From contig NZ_MWFK01000001.1 in NCBI RefSeq assembly GCF_002078175.1, forward strand, positions 3,472,001 to 3,536,000: a DNA stretch of 64,000 nucleotides. Direction: 5' to 3'. Source of the DNA: Streptomyces sp. M41(2017) (GTDB lineage Bacteria; Actinomycetota; Actinomycetes; Streptomycetales; Streptomycetaceae). The notes under the pieces are model-generated. The model had not been told where the DNA came from. It saw only the letters and a program-made list of their open reading frames with translations, and did not search any database. The position numbers and the translations under genes are program-made. Of the stretch, positions 27,465-35,540 are shown piece after piece (position 1 is the stretch's first letter; the number at the start of each line of letters is the position of its first letter).

Positions 27465-28346
27465 TCAGGGCAGCGGGTGCCTGTGCTCCGGGTCGAGCAG
27501 CGGTGCCATCAGGTCGCCGAACCCGGCCACGCGCTCGGTGACGTCCTGCGCCCGGAACACCAGGGCCGCCGGCTTCCGGCACCCCTCGACCTCCTCCCAG
27601 GTCACGGGTGCCGACACCGTCGGCTCGTCCCGCGCCCGCAGCGTGTAGGGCGTCGCCGTCGTCTTCCGGCCCGCGTTCTGACTCCAGTCGACGAACACCT
27701 TGCCGGGCCGCAGGCTCTTCGTCATCCGGTGCACGACCAGCCGGGGCAGTGCCTTCTCCGCCTCCACGGCCAGATCCTTCGCGTAGTCGCTGACCTCGTC
27801 GGACGGCGTCGGCGCGACGGTGGCCAGCAGGTGCAGCCCCTTCGAGCCGGACGACTTCGCGTACGCCTCGAACCCGTCCGCGGCGAGCCGCTCACGCAGC
27901 CACAGCGCGACCTCGCAGCAGTCCACGACCGACGCCGGCGCCCCCGGGTCGAGGTCGAACACGATCCGGTCGGCCACCCCGGGCGTACCGATCGTCCACT
28001 GCGGCGTGTGGAACTCCGTCACGAGGTTCGCCGCCCACATCAGCGACGCCAGGTCCTGGAGGAGGACCATCCGGGCCGGCCCCTCGGTGCGGGGCACCTC
28101 GGCGGTCCTGACCCAGCCGGGCGTACCGGGTGGCACGTTCTTGGTGAAGAACACCTGCCCGTCGGGCCCGTCGGGATAGCGCAGAAAGGAGACGGGCCGG
28201 TCGCGCAGGTGGGGGAGAAGCACGTCCGCCACCGTGGCGTAGTAGTGCAGCACCTCGCCCTTGGTGAACCCGGTGGCCGGATACAGCACCTTCTCCAGGT
28301 TGCTCAGCGCGAGCCTTCGCCCCTCCACCTCCGTGATCGGCGTCAT
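27465..28346 (-). CDS. LigD-type polymerase/primase domain protein (NHEJ)
   Basis: The 293-residue stand-alone polymerase domain is of the archaeo-eukaryotic primase family that fills DNA ends in bacterial non-homologous end joining. Catalytic acids are Asp131 and Asp133 in VFDLDPG and a third in KVFVDWSQN; SSGSKGLHLL is the conserved nucleotide-binding His motif. The ligase and phosphoesterase domains of full-length LigD are absent and must be separate genes. It is divergent from ku across a 62-base gap, supporting a shared role and shared regulation. Confidence 0.93.
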   Translation of the reverse strand: MTPITEVEGRRLALSNLEKVLYPATGFTKGEVLHYYATVADVLLPHLRDRPVSFLRYPDGPDGQVFFTKNVPPGTPGWVRTAEVPRTEGPARMVLLQDLASLMWAANLVTEFHTPQWTIGTPGVADRIVFDLDPGAPASVVDCCEVALWLRERLAADGFEAYAKSSGSKGLHLLATVAPTPSDEVSDYAKDLAVEAEKALPRLVVHRMTKSLRPGKVFVDWSQNAGRKTTATPYTLRARDEPTVSAPVTWEEVEGCRKPAALVFRAQDVTERVAGFGDLMAPLLDPEHRHPLP

Positions 28347-28408
28347 ACGATGAGAATCCCACGAAAACGGTACAAAAACGGCTCACGGTGATCGGAAGGG
28401 TGCGGCAC

Positions 28409-29599
28409 GTGCGATCCATATGGAACGGCGCGATCTCCTTCGGCCTGGTCAGCATCCCCATCAAGCTCATGAACGCCACGGAGAGCCACTCGATCTCCTT
28501 CCGCCAGATCCACCTCGACGACGGCGGCCGCATCCGCTACCGCAAGGTGTGCGAGCTGGAGGACACCGAGGTCGAGACCTCGGAGATCGGCAAGGCCTAC
28601 GAGGAGGCCGACGGCACCCTGATCCCGATCACGGACGAGGACCTCGCCGCCCTGCCCCTGCCGACCGCCCGGACGATCGAGATCGTGGCCTTCGTGCCGG
28701 CCGACCGGATCGACCCGCTCCAGATGGACACGGCCTACTACCTCTCGGCGAACGGCGTCCCGGCGACCAAGCCGTACGTCCTGCTCCGCGAGGCCCTCAA
28801 GCGCAGCAACAAGGTGGCCGTGGCCAAGTTCGCGCTGCGCGGCCGTGAGCGGCTCGGCATGCTGCGCGTCGTCGACGATGTGATCGCCATGCACGGCCTG
28901 CTCTGGCCGGACGAGATCCGCGCGACCGACGACGTGGCCCCGGACGACGGCGTCACCGTCCGCGACAAGGAACTCGACCTGGCCGACGCCCTGATGGACA
29001 CGCTCGGCGAGGTCGAGCTCGACACCCTGCACGACGACTACCGCGAGGCCGTCGAGGAACTCATCACCGCCAAGGCCGAGGGCCACGAGGCTCCGGCGGC
29101 CCCCGCGGAGAAGGACGGCGGCAAGGTGCTCGACCTGATGGCCGCCCTGGAGAAGAGCGTGAGCGCCGCCAAGCAGTCCCGGGGCGCGGACGGCGAGGGC
29201 GACGGCGACGCCGAGGTGCACCCGCTGCCGGCCGGCAGGTCGGGAAGCCGCAGGTCGGCCCGTACGGCACCCAAGGAGGTCGGCGGCAAGAAGTCGACGT
29301 CCACGTCGAAGAAGACGACCGCAAAGAAAACCGCAGCGAAGACCATGGCGAAGACCGCGACGAAGACCGCGACGAAGACCGCGACGAAGACCGCGACGAA
29401 GACCGCGGCGAAGAAGACCCCGGCTCGGAAGTCGACCACCAAGTCGACCACCAAGACGGCGGCCAAGACCTCCACGGGCAGCTCGGCCAAGTCCTCCGGG
29501 AGCTCGACGGGCTCCAGGACGGCGGCCAAGAAGACCGCCGCCGCGAAGAAGACGTCGGCGAAGAAGACGACCGCGGCGAGGAAGAAGGCGTCGGCGTAG
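28409..29599 (+). CDS. ku: Ku homodimer for non-homologous end joining
   Basis: The 396-residue protein has a full bacterial Ku core (about 1-255: SIWNGAISFGLVSIPIKL, YRKVCE, LLREALKRSNKVAVAKFALRGRE in short form) that encircles DNA ends and recruits LigD. The last 120 residues are a Lys/Ala/Thr-rich tail like histone H1 or HU tails, longer than in mycobacterial Ku. In such proteins the tail binds DNA and can let Ku thread inward. It starts with GTG behind GAAGGG. A block of 12-base repeats encodes part of the tail. Confidence 0.95.
   Translation: MRSIWNGAISFGLVSIPIKLMNATESHSISFRQIHLDDGGRIRYRKVCELEDTEVETSEIGKAYEEADGTLIPITDEDLAALPLPTARTIEIVAFVPADRIDPLQMDTAYYLSANGVPATKPYVLLREALKRSNKVAVAKFALRGRERLGMLRVVDDVIAMHGLLWPDEIRATDDVAPDDGVTVRDKELDLADALMDTLGEVELDTLHDDYREAVEELITAKAEGHEAPAAPAEKDGGKVLDLMAALEKSVSAAKQSRGADGEGDGDAEVHPLPAGRSGSRRSARTAPKEVGGKKSTSTSKKTTAKKTAAKTMAKTATKTATKTATKTATKTAAKKTPARKSTTKSTTKTAAKTSTGSSAKSSGSSTGSRTAAKKTAAAKKTSAKKTTAARKKASA
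29350..29409 (+). repeat. Five 12-bp tandem repeats in the Ku tail
   Basis: GAAGACCGCGAC is repeated four times exactly (29350-29397), followed by a fifth unit with one change. It encodes repeated Lys-Thr-Ala-Thr. In-frame expansion or contraction by slippage would change the tail length without breaking the gene. Confidence 0.9.
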
Positions 29600-29695
29600 G
29601 GCTCCGCGCGGAGGCCCGGGCTCCGGGACCGTCCGGAGGTGTCCGGTCGGGGAGGGGCCCGGGCCGGCGTGCTGACCGCGATGGATTCGCTGGCT

Positions 29696-29744
29696 TGTGC
29701 ATGCCGGGATGCGCATGCCGGGATGTGCAGGGTGGGATGTGCAC
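29696..29744. repeat. Three and a half 14-bp tandem repeats between ku and the ketosynthase gene
   Basis: The units TGTGCATGCCGGGA, TGCGCATGCCGGGA and TGTGCAGGGTGGGA, then TGTGCAC, lie in the 253-base gap between two convergent genes. The centre of the first two is the palindrome GCATGC. No coding frame uses them. Function unknown. Confidence 0.8.
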
Positions 29745-29852
29745 GTCCGCTGCCACCGGTGAGCGAACCGCCCGCCGGGCCGCCGTTCTCGCCTACAAGC
29801 GCCGTCCGTGTGCGAACGGTGCCACCCGCGCACGGAGCCCACGTCGCTCCGC

Positions 29853-31616
29853 TCAGGCCGTGCGGCGCAGCGCCAGCACCGCGTTGTGGCCGCCGAACCC
29901 GAACGAGTTGCTGAGCGCCAGGTCGCCCCGTGCGGGTAGCGACCGCGGGGACTCGGTCACCACGTCCAGCCCGATGGCCTCGTCCTGCTCCTCGCACCCG
30001 ATGGTCGGCGGGATGAGCCCGTGGTGGAGCGTGAGGACGGTGGCGACCGCCTCGACCCCGCCCGCCGCGCCCTGTAGATGCCCGAGGTGCCCCTTGAGCG
30101 CCGTCACCGGAACGTCCCCGCCCAGCACGGCCCGCACCGCGGTGGCCTCGGCGAGATCGCCCTCGGTGGTGGCGGTGGCGTGCGCGTTGACGTGCACGAC
30201 GTCGACGGCGTGGCCGCCCGCGTCCCGCACCGCGCGCCGCAGCGCGAGGGCGACCCCACCGCCGGACGGGTCCGGCGCGGCCATGTGGTGGGCGTCGGCC
30301 GACAGTCCCCAGCCGGCGGCCTCGCAGTAGATCCGCGCGCCCCGGGCCCGCGCGTGCTCCTCCGACTCCAGGAGCAGGAAACCCGCGCCCTCGCCGTTCA
30401 CGAAGCCGTCGCGGTCCTTGGCGAACGGCCGGGACGGACTGACCGACCCCAGGTCGTGGGTGGACAGCGCGCGCATCGAGGCGAACGAGGCCATGATCGC
30501 CGGTGTGATCACGGCCTCCGCACCCCCGGCGAGCGCCACGTCGACCCGTCCGTAGCGGATGCGGTCGATGGCCTGTCCGATGGCCTCGGTGCCGGAGGCG
30601 CACGCGCTCGTCACCGTGCGGGCCTCGCCGGTGATCCGCAGCGCCAGCGACACCTGCGACGCGGGCTGCGACGGCACGGTCATCGGGGTGGTGAGCGGCG
30701 ACACCGCGCGCGGTCCCTTGTCCCGCAGCTTGCGGTCACCTCCGACGAGCACGGAGGCGTCCCCGATGATGGCGCCGACGCTGACGCCGACCCGCTCGGG
30801 ATCGAGACCGCTCTCGACGGTCCCCGCCTCGTCGAAGCCGCCGTCGCGCCACGCCTCGCGCGCGGCGAGCACCGCGAACTGCGCGGCCCGGTTCATCCGG
30901 CGCGCCTGGGGCCTCGGCAGCAGCTCGGTGGGGTCGACGGGCACGCGGCCGGCGATCCGTACCGGCAGGCCGTCGAACTCCTCGTCCGCCAACTCCGTTA
31001 TCCCGCACCGCCCGTCGACCAGTCCCTGCCACAGCTCCCCGACGCCGACGCCGAGCGGGGTCACCGCGCCGACCCCGGTGACGACGACCCGCCGGGGCAC
31101 CACTCCGCCGGCGACGGTACGACGCGGACGCGGGACGTGTCGTACGACGTGACCGCTCTCGACGGCCCGCCCGACCTCCTCGCGCAGCCCCGCGTCGGAG
31201 ACGGGCTCCGCGCCCCGGTCCTCCAGATCCCGGTGCCAGCGGCCCCAGCGCCGGGTGTACGACACCTCGACGGCGGCGGGGTCGACGACGCGCAGCGAGG
31301 TGACCCGGTCACCGTCGCGGAACTCCACGCCGTCGAGGTCGGCCGAGGCGATCTCGGGGATGCCCGCGACGTCCATCCGCCGACAGGCCACGGTCACTTG
31401 GTGGCCACGGTCGAAGACGTGGTCGTGGTCTCTTCCCCCGAGCGGGGGCCGGAGGGTCACCCGGATCGTGTGCGGCGTCTCGGGAAGCGTGTGCATCACC
31501 ACGTACCACTCGTCCCGCGCCACATCGCTCTCGGACAGGGCGAGAAGGTCACCCGGAACGAGCTCCGCGACAGAGACGGCGTGAGGCTGCACGGGAACGT
31601 CGGAAGAATTGCGCAT
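29853..31616 (-). CDS. Beta-ketoacyl synthase with N-terminal extension
   Basis: The 587-residue protein carries a complete KAS I/II-type condensing enzyme from about residue 175 (RRVVVTGVGAVTPLG): nucleophile Cys339 in TSACASG, His479 in NAHATATTEGD and His510 in KGHLGH. KAS II enzymes are about 410 residues, so roughly 175 residues are extra. They contain a PGDLLALSESD start, DHDHVFDRGHQVTV and VEVSYTRRWGRW, and I recognise no known domain. No acyl carrier protein or ketoreductase gene is next to it, so it is not part of an evident fatty acid or polyketide cluster. ATG at 31616 behind GAAGGCAGG. Confidence 0.85.
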   Translation of the reverse strand: MRNSSDVPVQPHAVSVAELVPGDLLALSESDVARDEWYVVMHTLPETPHTIRVTLRPPLGGRDHDHVFDRGHQVTVACRRMDVAGIPEIASADLDGVEFRDGDRVTSLRVVDPAAVEVSYTRRWGRWHRDLEDRGAEPVSDAGLREEVGRAVESGHVVRHVPRPRRTVAGGVVPRRVVVTGVGAVTPLGVGVGELWQGLVDGRCGITELADEEFDGLPVRIAGRVPVDPTELLPRPQARRMNRAAQFAVLAAREAWRDGGFDEAGTVESGLDPERVGVSVGAIIGDASVLVGGDRKLRDKGPRAVSPLTTPMTVPSQPASQVSLALRITGEARTVTSACASGTEAIGQAIDRIRYGRVDVALAGGAEAVITPAIMASFASMRALSTHDLGSVSPSRPFAKDRDGFVNGEGAGFLLLESEEHARARGARIYCEAAGWGLSADAHHMAAPDPSGGGVALALRRAVRDAGGHAVDVVHVNAHATATTEGDLAEATAVRAVLGGDVPVTALKGHLGHLQGAAGGVEAVATVLTLHHGLIPPTIGCEEQDEAIGLDVVTESPRSLPARGDLALSNSFGFGGHNAVLALRRTA

Positions 31617-32095
31617 TGGTTCGCCTGCCTTCGCTGTGGGGGGTGGGAGAAAAATCCCGCCACAACACTCGGCGAAAAGTCCGAATTTGCCTAGACGTAC
31701 CCCCTGTATTTGTGCGAAAGGTCACGAAAGCGTGCGCTCAATTATCGGCGCCCGAGAATTGGCACCGACGGGTGATCGGGCACAATTGAATTCTGAACCA
31801 ACAGTGTCGACTCCCAGGTGGGCGCGTGTTCAGGCGGGCGCGCGATGTGTCGAACTCGGCATCGGTCGAGCACTCACGCATATGCCGAACGCATATGCAA
31901 AACGTGACGTGAGACTCACGTAAAAGGCGCGGAAATCGGTAGCGCAGCGCTCCGCCGAAGAATAGGGAGCGCCGGCTGTCGAAATAAGTGATCCCGGTCA
32001 CGAGTATCAGCACGGACATCAAGCGCAGACGTCCATCACGGACATCAATCCGAGACGTGAAGCACGGACATGGGTGTCGCCGTCGGGCGCGGGCG
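31617..32095. other. Long AT-richer gap upstream of the ketosynthase gene
   Basis: This 479-base region separates two leftward genes and is less GC-rich than its surroundings, especially 31660-31800 and 31860-31930. I see no coding frame. It contains the palindrome cluster listed separately and the likely promoter of the ketosynthase gene. Confidence 0.5.
31878..31921. promoter_or_regulatory. Cluster of palindromes, possible operators
   Basis: Two copies of the self-complementary GCATATGC (31878-31885 and 31891-31898) sit 5 bases apart, followed by a perfect odd palindrome ACGTGAG-A-CTCACGT at 31907-31921. They lie about 260-290 bases before the ketosynthase start. The arrangement suggests regulator binding sites, but I cannot name the protein. 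Confidence 0.5.
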
Positions 32096-32962
32096 TCAGG
32101 CGGCCTGGGTCCGCGCGATCCCTGCCGTCCCTGCCGTCCCCGCGGCCCGTGCGATCCGGGCCACCTCCACCGACAGGTCGTTGTCCATGGTGTAGTACGG
32201 CCTGACCTCGCACCCGTCGACCTCGGCGGACGGGTAGACGAAGACCTCCTTGCGGTCGGCGACGTCGTCGAGAAGGCGACCGACCCGGACCGCCGGCGCG
32301 GAGGCGGCCGGCCGTACGTGCACGTCCCAGACGCCGTCACCGGACACGGGACCGGCCAACTCGTCGCAGCCGACGGTGAAGGAGAAACCGAGCCCGTCGT
32401 CCTCGACGCGCGGCTCGACCTTCCGGACCGTGTCGGTCCCGCGCACCCGCATCCGTACGACGGCACCGGCGCCGAACGCAGCTCCGTGCAGCCGGCCCGT
32501 GACGTCGATCGTCCCGTCGTCGGTGACCACGATCCGGTCGGCCTCGGCGTGCGCGGCCCGCACCCACGTACGGACCGAGAGATAACCGGACTTGGTCACG
32601 TACGGCACCCGCACCTCGACGGGTGAGGACCGGTCCCGGGCACCACCGTCGACGAGTACCCGCAGGTCCCTCGGTCCCGGGCGCAGCCGCTGCCGCTCCC
32701 CGTCCGGCTCGTCGAGGAGATAGACGTCCCAACGCCCCTCGGCGAGTGCCGTGTTGTCGTCCAGGACGCCCACAAGACGCCCGTCCTCGGAAGGCTCCAG
32801 GTCGAGCACGTGCGGCGCCTTCTCCGGCTGTCCCTTCTTGGGCCGCGGCTGCAGGAGCAGTCGGGGACGGCCGGCCGAAGGCAGCCGCACACCGAAGGTG
32901 ATCCGTCCGTCGGCGTCCACCGCGCACCCGACACGGGGCTCCGGCTCGATCGACGTGGTCAT
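32096..32962 (-). CDS. Conserved protein coupled to a glycosyltransferase
   Basis: This 288-residue, mostly beta-strand protein has repeated modules containing V-R-V-D type strands (LLLQPRPKKG, VYLLDEPDGERQRLRPGPRDLRVLVDGG in short, VRPYYTMDNDLSVEVAR). It has no membrane segment or catalytic motif that I recognise. It overlaps the upstream glycosyltransferase gene by 4 bases, so a role in the same glycan pathway is likely. Similar beta-rich proteins accompany teichoic- or teichuronic-acid-type glycosyltransferases in Streptomyces; that link is tentative. Confidence 0.6.
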   Translation of the reverse strand: MTTSIEPEPRVGCAVDADGRITFGVRLPSAGRPRLLLQPRPKKGQPEKAPHVLDLEPSEDGRLVGVLDDNTALAEGRWDVYLLDEPDGERQRLRPGPRDLRVLVDGGARDRSSPVEVRVPYVTKSGYLSVRTWVRAAHAEADRIVVTDDGTIDVTGRLHGAAFGAGAVVRMRVRGTDTVRKVEPRVEDDGLGFSFTVGCDELAGPVSGDGVWDVHVRPAASAPAVRVGRLLDDVADRKEVFVYPSAEVDGCEVRPYYTMDNDLSVEVARIARAAGTAGTAGIARTQAA

Positions 32963-34248
32963 AGCTCCACCTTCCGGCTCAAGTCGTCATCACTGCTCAT
33001 ACTGCTGCTTCTGCCCTTGTTCTTCCGGGCGTCACGGGCGTCGCGGAAGGCGAAGCGCCGGGCCACGAGGCTCTGGTAGAGCCCGTCACGGCGCGGCTCA
33101 GCAGGCTGTCCCTCCCGCTTCGCGGCCAGCACCTCGGTGAAGAACCGCTCGGCCTGCTCGACCACGGGCTCGGGCGCGAAGCGACGGGAGTTCTCCCGGG
33201 CGGCCAGGCCCATACGGCGGCGTCTCTCGTCGTCGTTCACGAGCTCCAGCAGGGCAGCGCCGATGGCCTTCGGGTCCCCGACCGGAACCAGCCGGCCGTC
33301 GACGCCGTCGCGGATGATCTCGCCGGGACCGTGCGGGCAGTCGGTGCTCACGACGGGCAGGCCGTTGCGCATCGCCTCGACGATCGTCATGCCGAAGGCC
33401 TCGAAACTGGAGGAGGCCGCACCGATCGACGCCTTCACCCATTCCCCTTCCATGTGGGGCACCGCCCCCATGAGGAACACGTTGTTGACGAGCCCGAGTT
33501 CGGTGATGATCTCCCGCAGCCGGGCGTGTTCCTGACCCTTGCCGTAGATACGCAGTTGCCAGTCGGGACGTTCAGCGACCACATGGGCGAACGCCTGAAC
33601 GAGCAGGTCGTACCGCTTCACCCGGACCAGCCGGCCGGCGGCCACGACCACCTTCGACGTCCCGTCGGAGGGCGGCAGTTCGGGGTCGGGGACGCTGTTG
33701 GGCAGAGCCTCGACCCGCACCCCGGGCAACCGCATCTTGCGCGCGTAGGAGGCGGCGTCGGCGGAGGTGACGGTGGTGAGCGCGTCGAGCCGCCGATAGG
33801 CACTCCGCAGGACCGTGCGCAGCTCGGGCGAATGACTGTCGAGCGTGAGGTGCTCCTGCCCGACCCGAACGACCCGCTCGGGACCCTGGAGGGCGAGATG
33901 CACGTTGAGCCCGGGCCGCGTCCCCACGACGACATCGGCGTCGACCTTGTCCAGGAACGCCGCGATGCGCTGATCGGTCAGCTCGCTGTACTGCCCGTAC
34001 CGCCGCTCCGATTCCGGGAACACCCGTGCGGGCCGCAGATGCAGCGGATGCTCCTTCTCCTCCCGCAGATCGACCAGCCCACGCAACGAGACCCGGTGAT
34101 CCAACACGAGGCTCGGACGCTCCCGCGTCCGCAAGACCGAGACAACCTCCACACTGTGCCGCTCCGCCAACGCAGCGGCCAGATTGAAGGTGGTACTGAT
34201 CGTGCCCCCTATCCCATAGGCGTTATGGATCAAGAACGAGATCTTCAT
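32959..34248 (-). CDS. GT4-family glycosyltransferase
   Basis: The 429-residue protein has the GT-B fold with an N-terminal acceptor domain starting MKISFLIHNAYGIGGT and a C-terminal nucleotide-sugar domain. AAGRLVRVKRYDLLV opens that domain and SSFEAFGMTIVEAMRNGLPVV carries the EX7E motif. The C-terminal 50 residues are basic and may contact membrane or partner. It transfers a sugar from an activated donor to an unknown acceptor, likely a surface glycan. ATG at 34248; coupled to the following gene. Confidence 0.92.
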   Translation of the reverse strand: MKISFLIHNAYGIGGTISTTFNLAAALAERHSVEVVSVLRTRERPSLVLDHRVSLRGLVDLREEKEHPLHLRPARVFPESERRYGQYSELTDQRIAAFLDKVDADVVVGTRPGLNVHLALQGPERVVRVGQEHLTLDSHSPELRTVLRSAYRRLDALTTVTSADAASYARKMRLPGVRVEALPNSVPDPELPPSDGTSKVVVAAGRLVRVKRYDLLVQAFAHVVAERPDWQLRIYGKGQEHARLREIITELGLVNNVFLMGAVPHMEGEWVKASIGAASSSFEAFGMTIVEAMRNGLPVVSTDCPHGPGEIIRDGVDGRLVPVGDPKAIGAALLELVNDDERRRRMGLAARENSRRFAPEPVVEQAERFFTEVLAAKREGQPAEPRRDGLYQSLVARRFAFRDARDARKNKGRSSSMSSDDDLSRKVEL

Positions 34249-34629
34249 GCCGTACTAGACGGACGCAACCCCCAAAGGGTTGCCGTTCGATACCAATCCT
34301 TACCCATGCCACACCTCGGGCCGTGATGTTCCGGTTGGGGGGAGGGGGTGAGGGGTCAGGGGTGCGGGGACCGGGGGAGGGCCAGCCTCCGCATCCGGTC
34401 CCCGCACGTCTCACTCCCTCGCGAAGTCCCGCGGTCCCCACCGGGTGACGCCGGCACGGCGGGGCCATGACGGCCGGACTCGGCGCAACCTCTCAACCGC
34501 ACGCCCCGTCGGCCACGGCGAGGTGCCGGCCGCCACCTGCTGGCAGGCGCCCTCAAGCGGGAACCCAGTTCCACGGCCCGGCCCGCCCGGCCGACAGGCC
34601 AAGAAGGGCAAGGCGTTGCGGAAGGCTCC
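34249..34629. other. Gap between glycosyltransferase gene and small ORF
   Basis: This 381-base region upstream of the glycosyltransferase must hold its promoter. It contains a G-rich run at about 34334-34360 and the hairpin at 34362-34407. No coding frame is convincing. Confidence 0.4.
34362..34407 (-). terminator. 13-bp perfect stem-loop
   Basis: GTGCGGGGACCGG and CCGGTCCCCGCAC pair perfectly around a 20-base loop. It may end the transcript of the small leftward gene 34630-34959. No T-tract follows, which is normal in Streptomyces. Confidence 0.55.
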
Positions 34630-34959
34630 TCAGCTAAGCGGTCTCCCCATGCGCGCAGAAAACCTCTCGGTCCCCTTCGTGTGCCACCACTCGAACAGAT
34701 GGGTGCGCACGAGGAGTCCGAGGTAACTCAAGCTCTCCTCGGTGAGGTCTCCACTCACGAGACTCGCTTCATACCCCTGGTAGTCAAGCGACACTTCCCA
34801 ATTCTGCCCGGAGACGCCTACCCGTACTTTCAACACCAGGTCAGGGAAAACGGACGACACCGCCACCTCAAGGACATCGAGGGAGGTCCCTCCCCCCTCG
34901 CTCTGCGGTCCTGAGACCTTTCGGGCGAGTGCTCCCTGAACTTGCTCAAGGGTGGCCAT
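34630..34959 (-). CDS. Small conserved protein of unknown function next to attL
   Basis: The protein has 109 residues with no signal peptide or membrane segment. The N-terminal 60 residues are mixed helical (VQGALARKV, LDVLEVAVSSVFPDLVLKV) and the middle holds a beta segment WEVSLDYQGYEASLVSG. I do not recognise the family. It lies outside the integrated element, just beyond the duplicated tRNA end, so it may be the old chromosomal neighbour of the tRNA gene. The ATG at 34959 is chosen because upstream codons cross the tRNA remnant. Confidence 0.55.
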   Translation of the reverse strand: MATLEQVQGALARKVSGPQSEGGGTSLDVLEVAVSSVFPDLVLKVRVGVSGQNWEVSLDYQGYEASLVSGDLTEESLSYLGLLVRTHLFEWWHTKGTERFSARMGRPLS

Positions 34960-35010
34960 ACCAGTCCTCTCAGCACGCGACCTGGTGACGTGAAGGACGA
35001 CTATGGCGCA

Positions 35011-35157
35011 GGGCCCGCTCAGGGAGGCATACGGCTGAGCAGGGCGGTAGATACGCGAAGACCCCGGCCGCAGCGTTTCCGCTGGTGACGGGGTCTTTGG
35101 GCACCTTATGAAGGGTGCCCCCGGCAGGATTCGAACCTGCGCACACGGCTCCGGAGG
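35011..35157. repeat. attL: long direct repeat with the tRNA-Arg 3' part
   Basis: This 147-base stretch matches 49460-49606 with about a dozen mismatches. The last 45 bases (35113-35157) are identical and contain the tRNA-Arg sequence from the anticodon loop to the 3' end. The rest repeats the region downstream of the tRNA, including its hairpin (35058-35097). Identity stops sharply after GGCTCCGGAGG. This is the left attachment site produced by integration; it is a tRNA fragment and not a gene. Confidence 0.93.
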
Positions 35158-35540
35158 GCCTTTGAGTCTGAGTCCTATCCGCAGGTCACGCTCTTCTGCG
35201 GGGCCGCATGGTGCCCCTTGGTCCACACATAGTCCATGACGCCTTACTGCTGGCCGCACGGGAAGGTGGCCTCATTCTGCAACCGGCTGTACAAGCAAGC
35301 TGAGACTAGCTCTATAGCCAGACGGTACCTCCACCGCGCGTACCCGCCTCGTGGTTCAGCTGCTCCTCTCCAGGCAACACGCGGTTCGTCCGCGATGAGT
35401 CATACGCTGCTTCGCGTGACGATCTATGGCATATGCGGATCATCTGGGCAATGATGATAGTCGCGTCCATGAAAGATCGACACAAGGCCCGAGGAACCTC
35501 ATAAGATGCTAAGTCGGCAGTCGACGAAAGGTAGTACAGG
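35158..35540. other. Left end of the AICE, non-coding
   Basis: This 383-base region between attL and the DUF262 gene has lower GC than the chromosome. It contains a probable integrase arm site at 35221-35243 and must carry the promoter of the DUF262-HEPN operon. Readable frames of up to about 70 codons exist but lack ribosome sites and family likeness. Confidence 0.5.
35221..35243. promoter_or_regulatory. Possible integrase arm-type site, left
   Basis: GTCCACACATAGTCCATGAC resembles GTCCACGAATAGTCCACAGAC at 49431-49451 in the same orientation. In the circular form the two would flank attP, at about 65 bases on one side and 110-130 on the other, as P and P' arm sites do. Function is inferred from position. 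Confidence 0.5.

Noticed and set aside
27365..27465. CCGCTG triplet-rich run after the NERD gene as a microsatellite of interest
   Set aside because: Short, irregular and in a gap between convergent genes; typical of GC-rich genomes.
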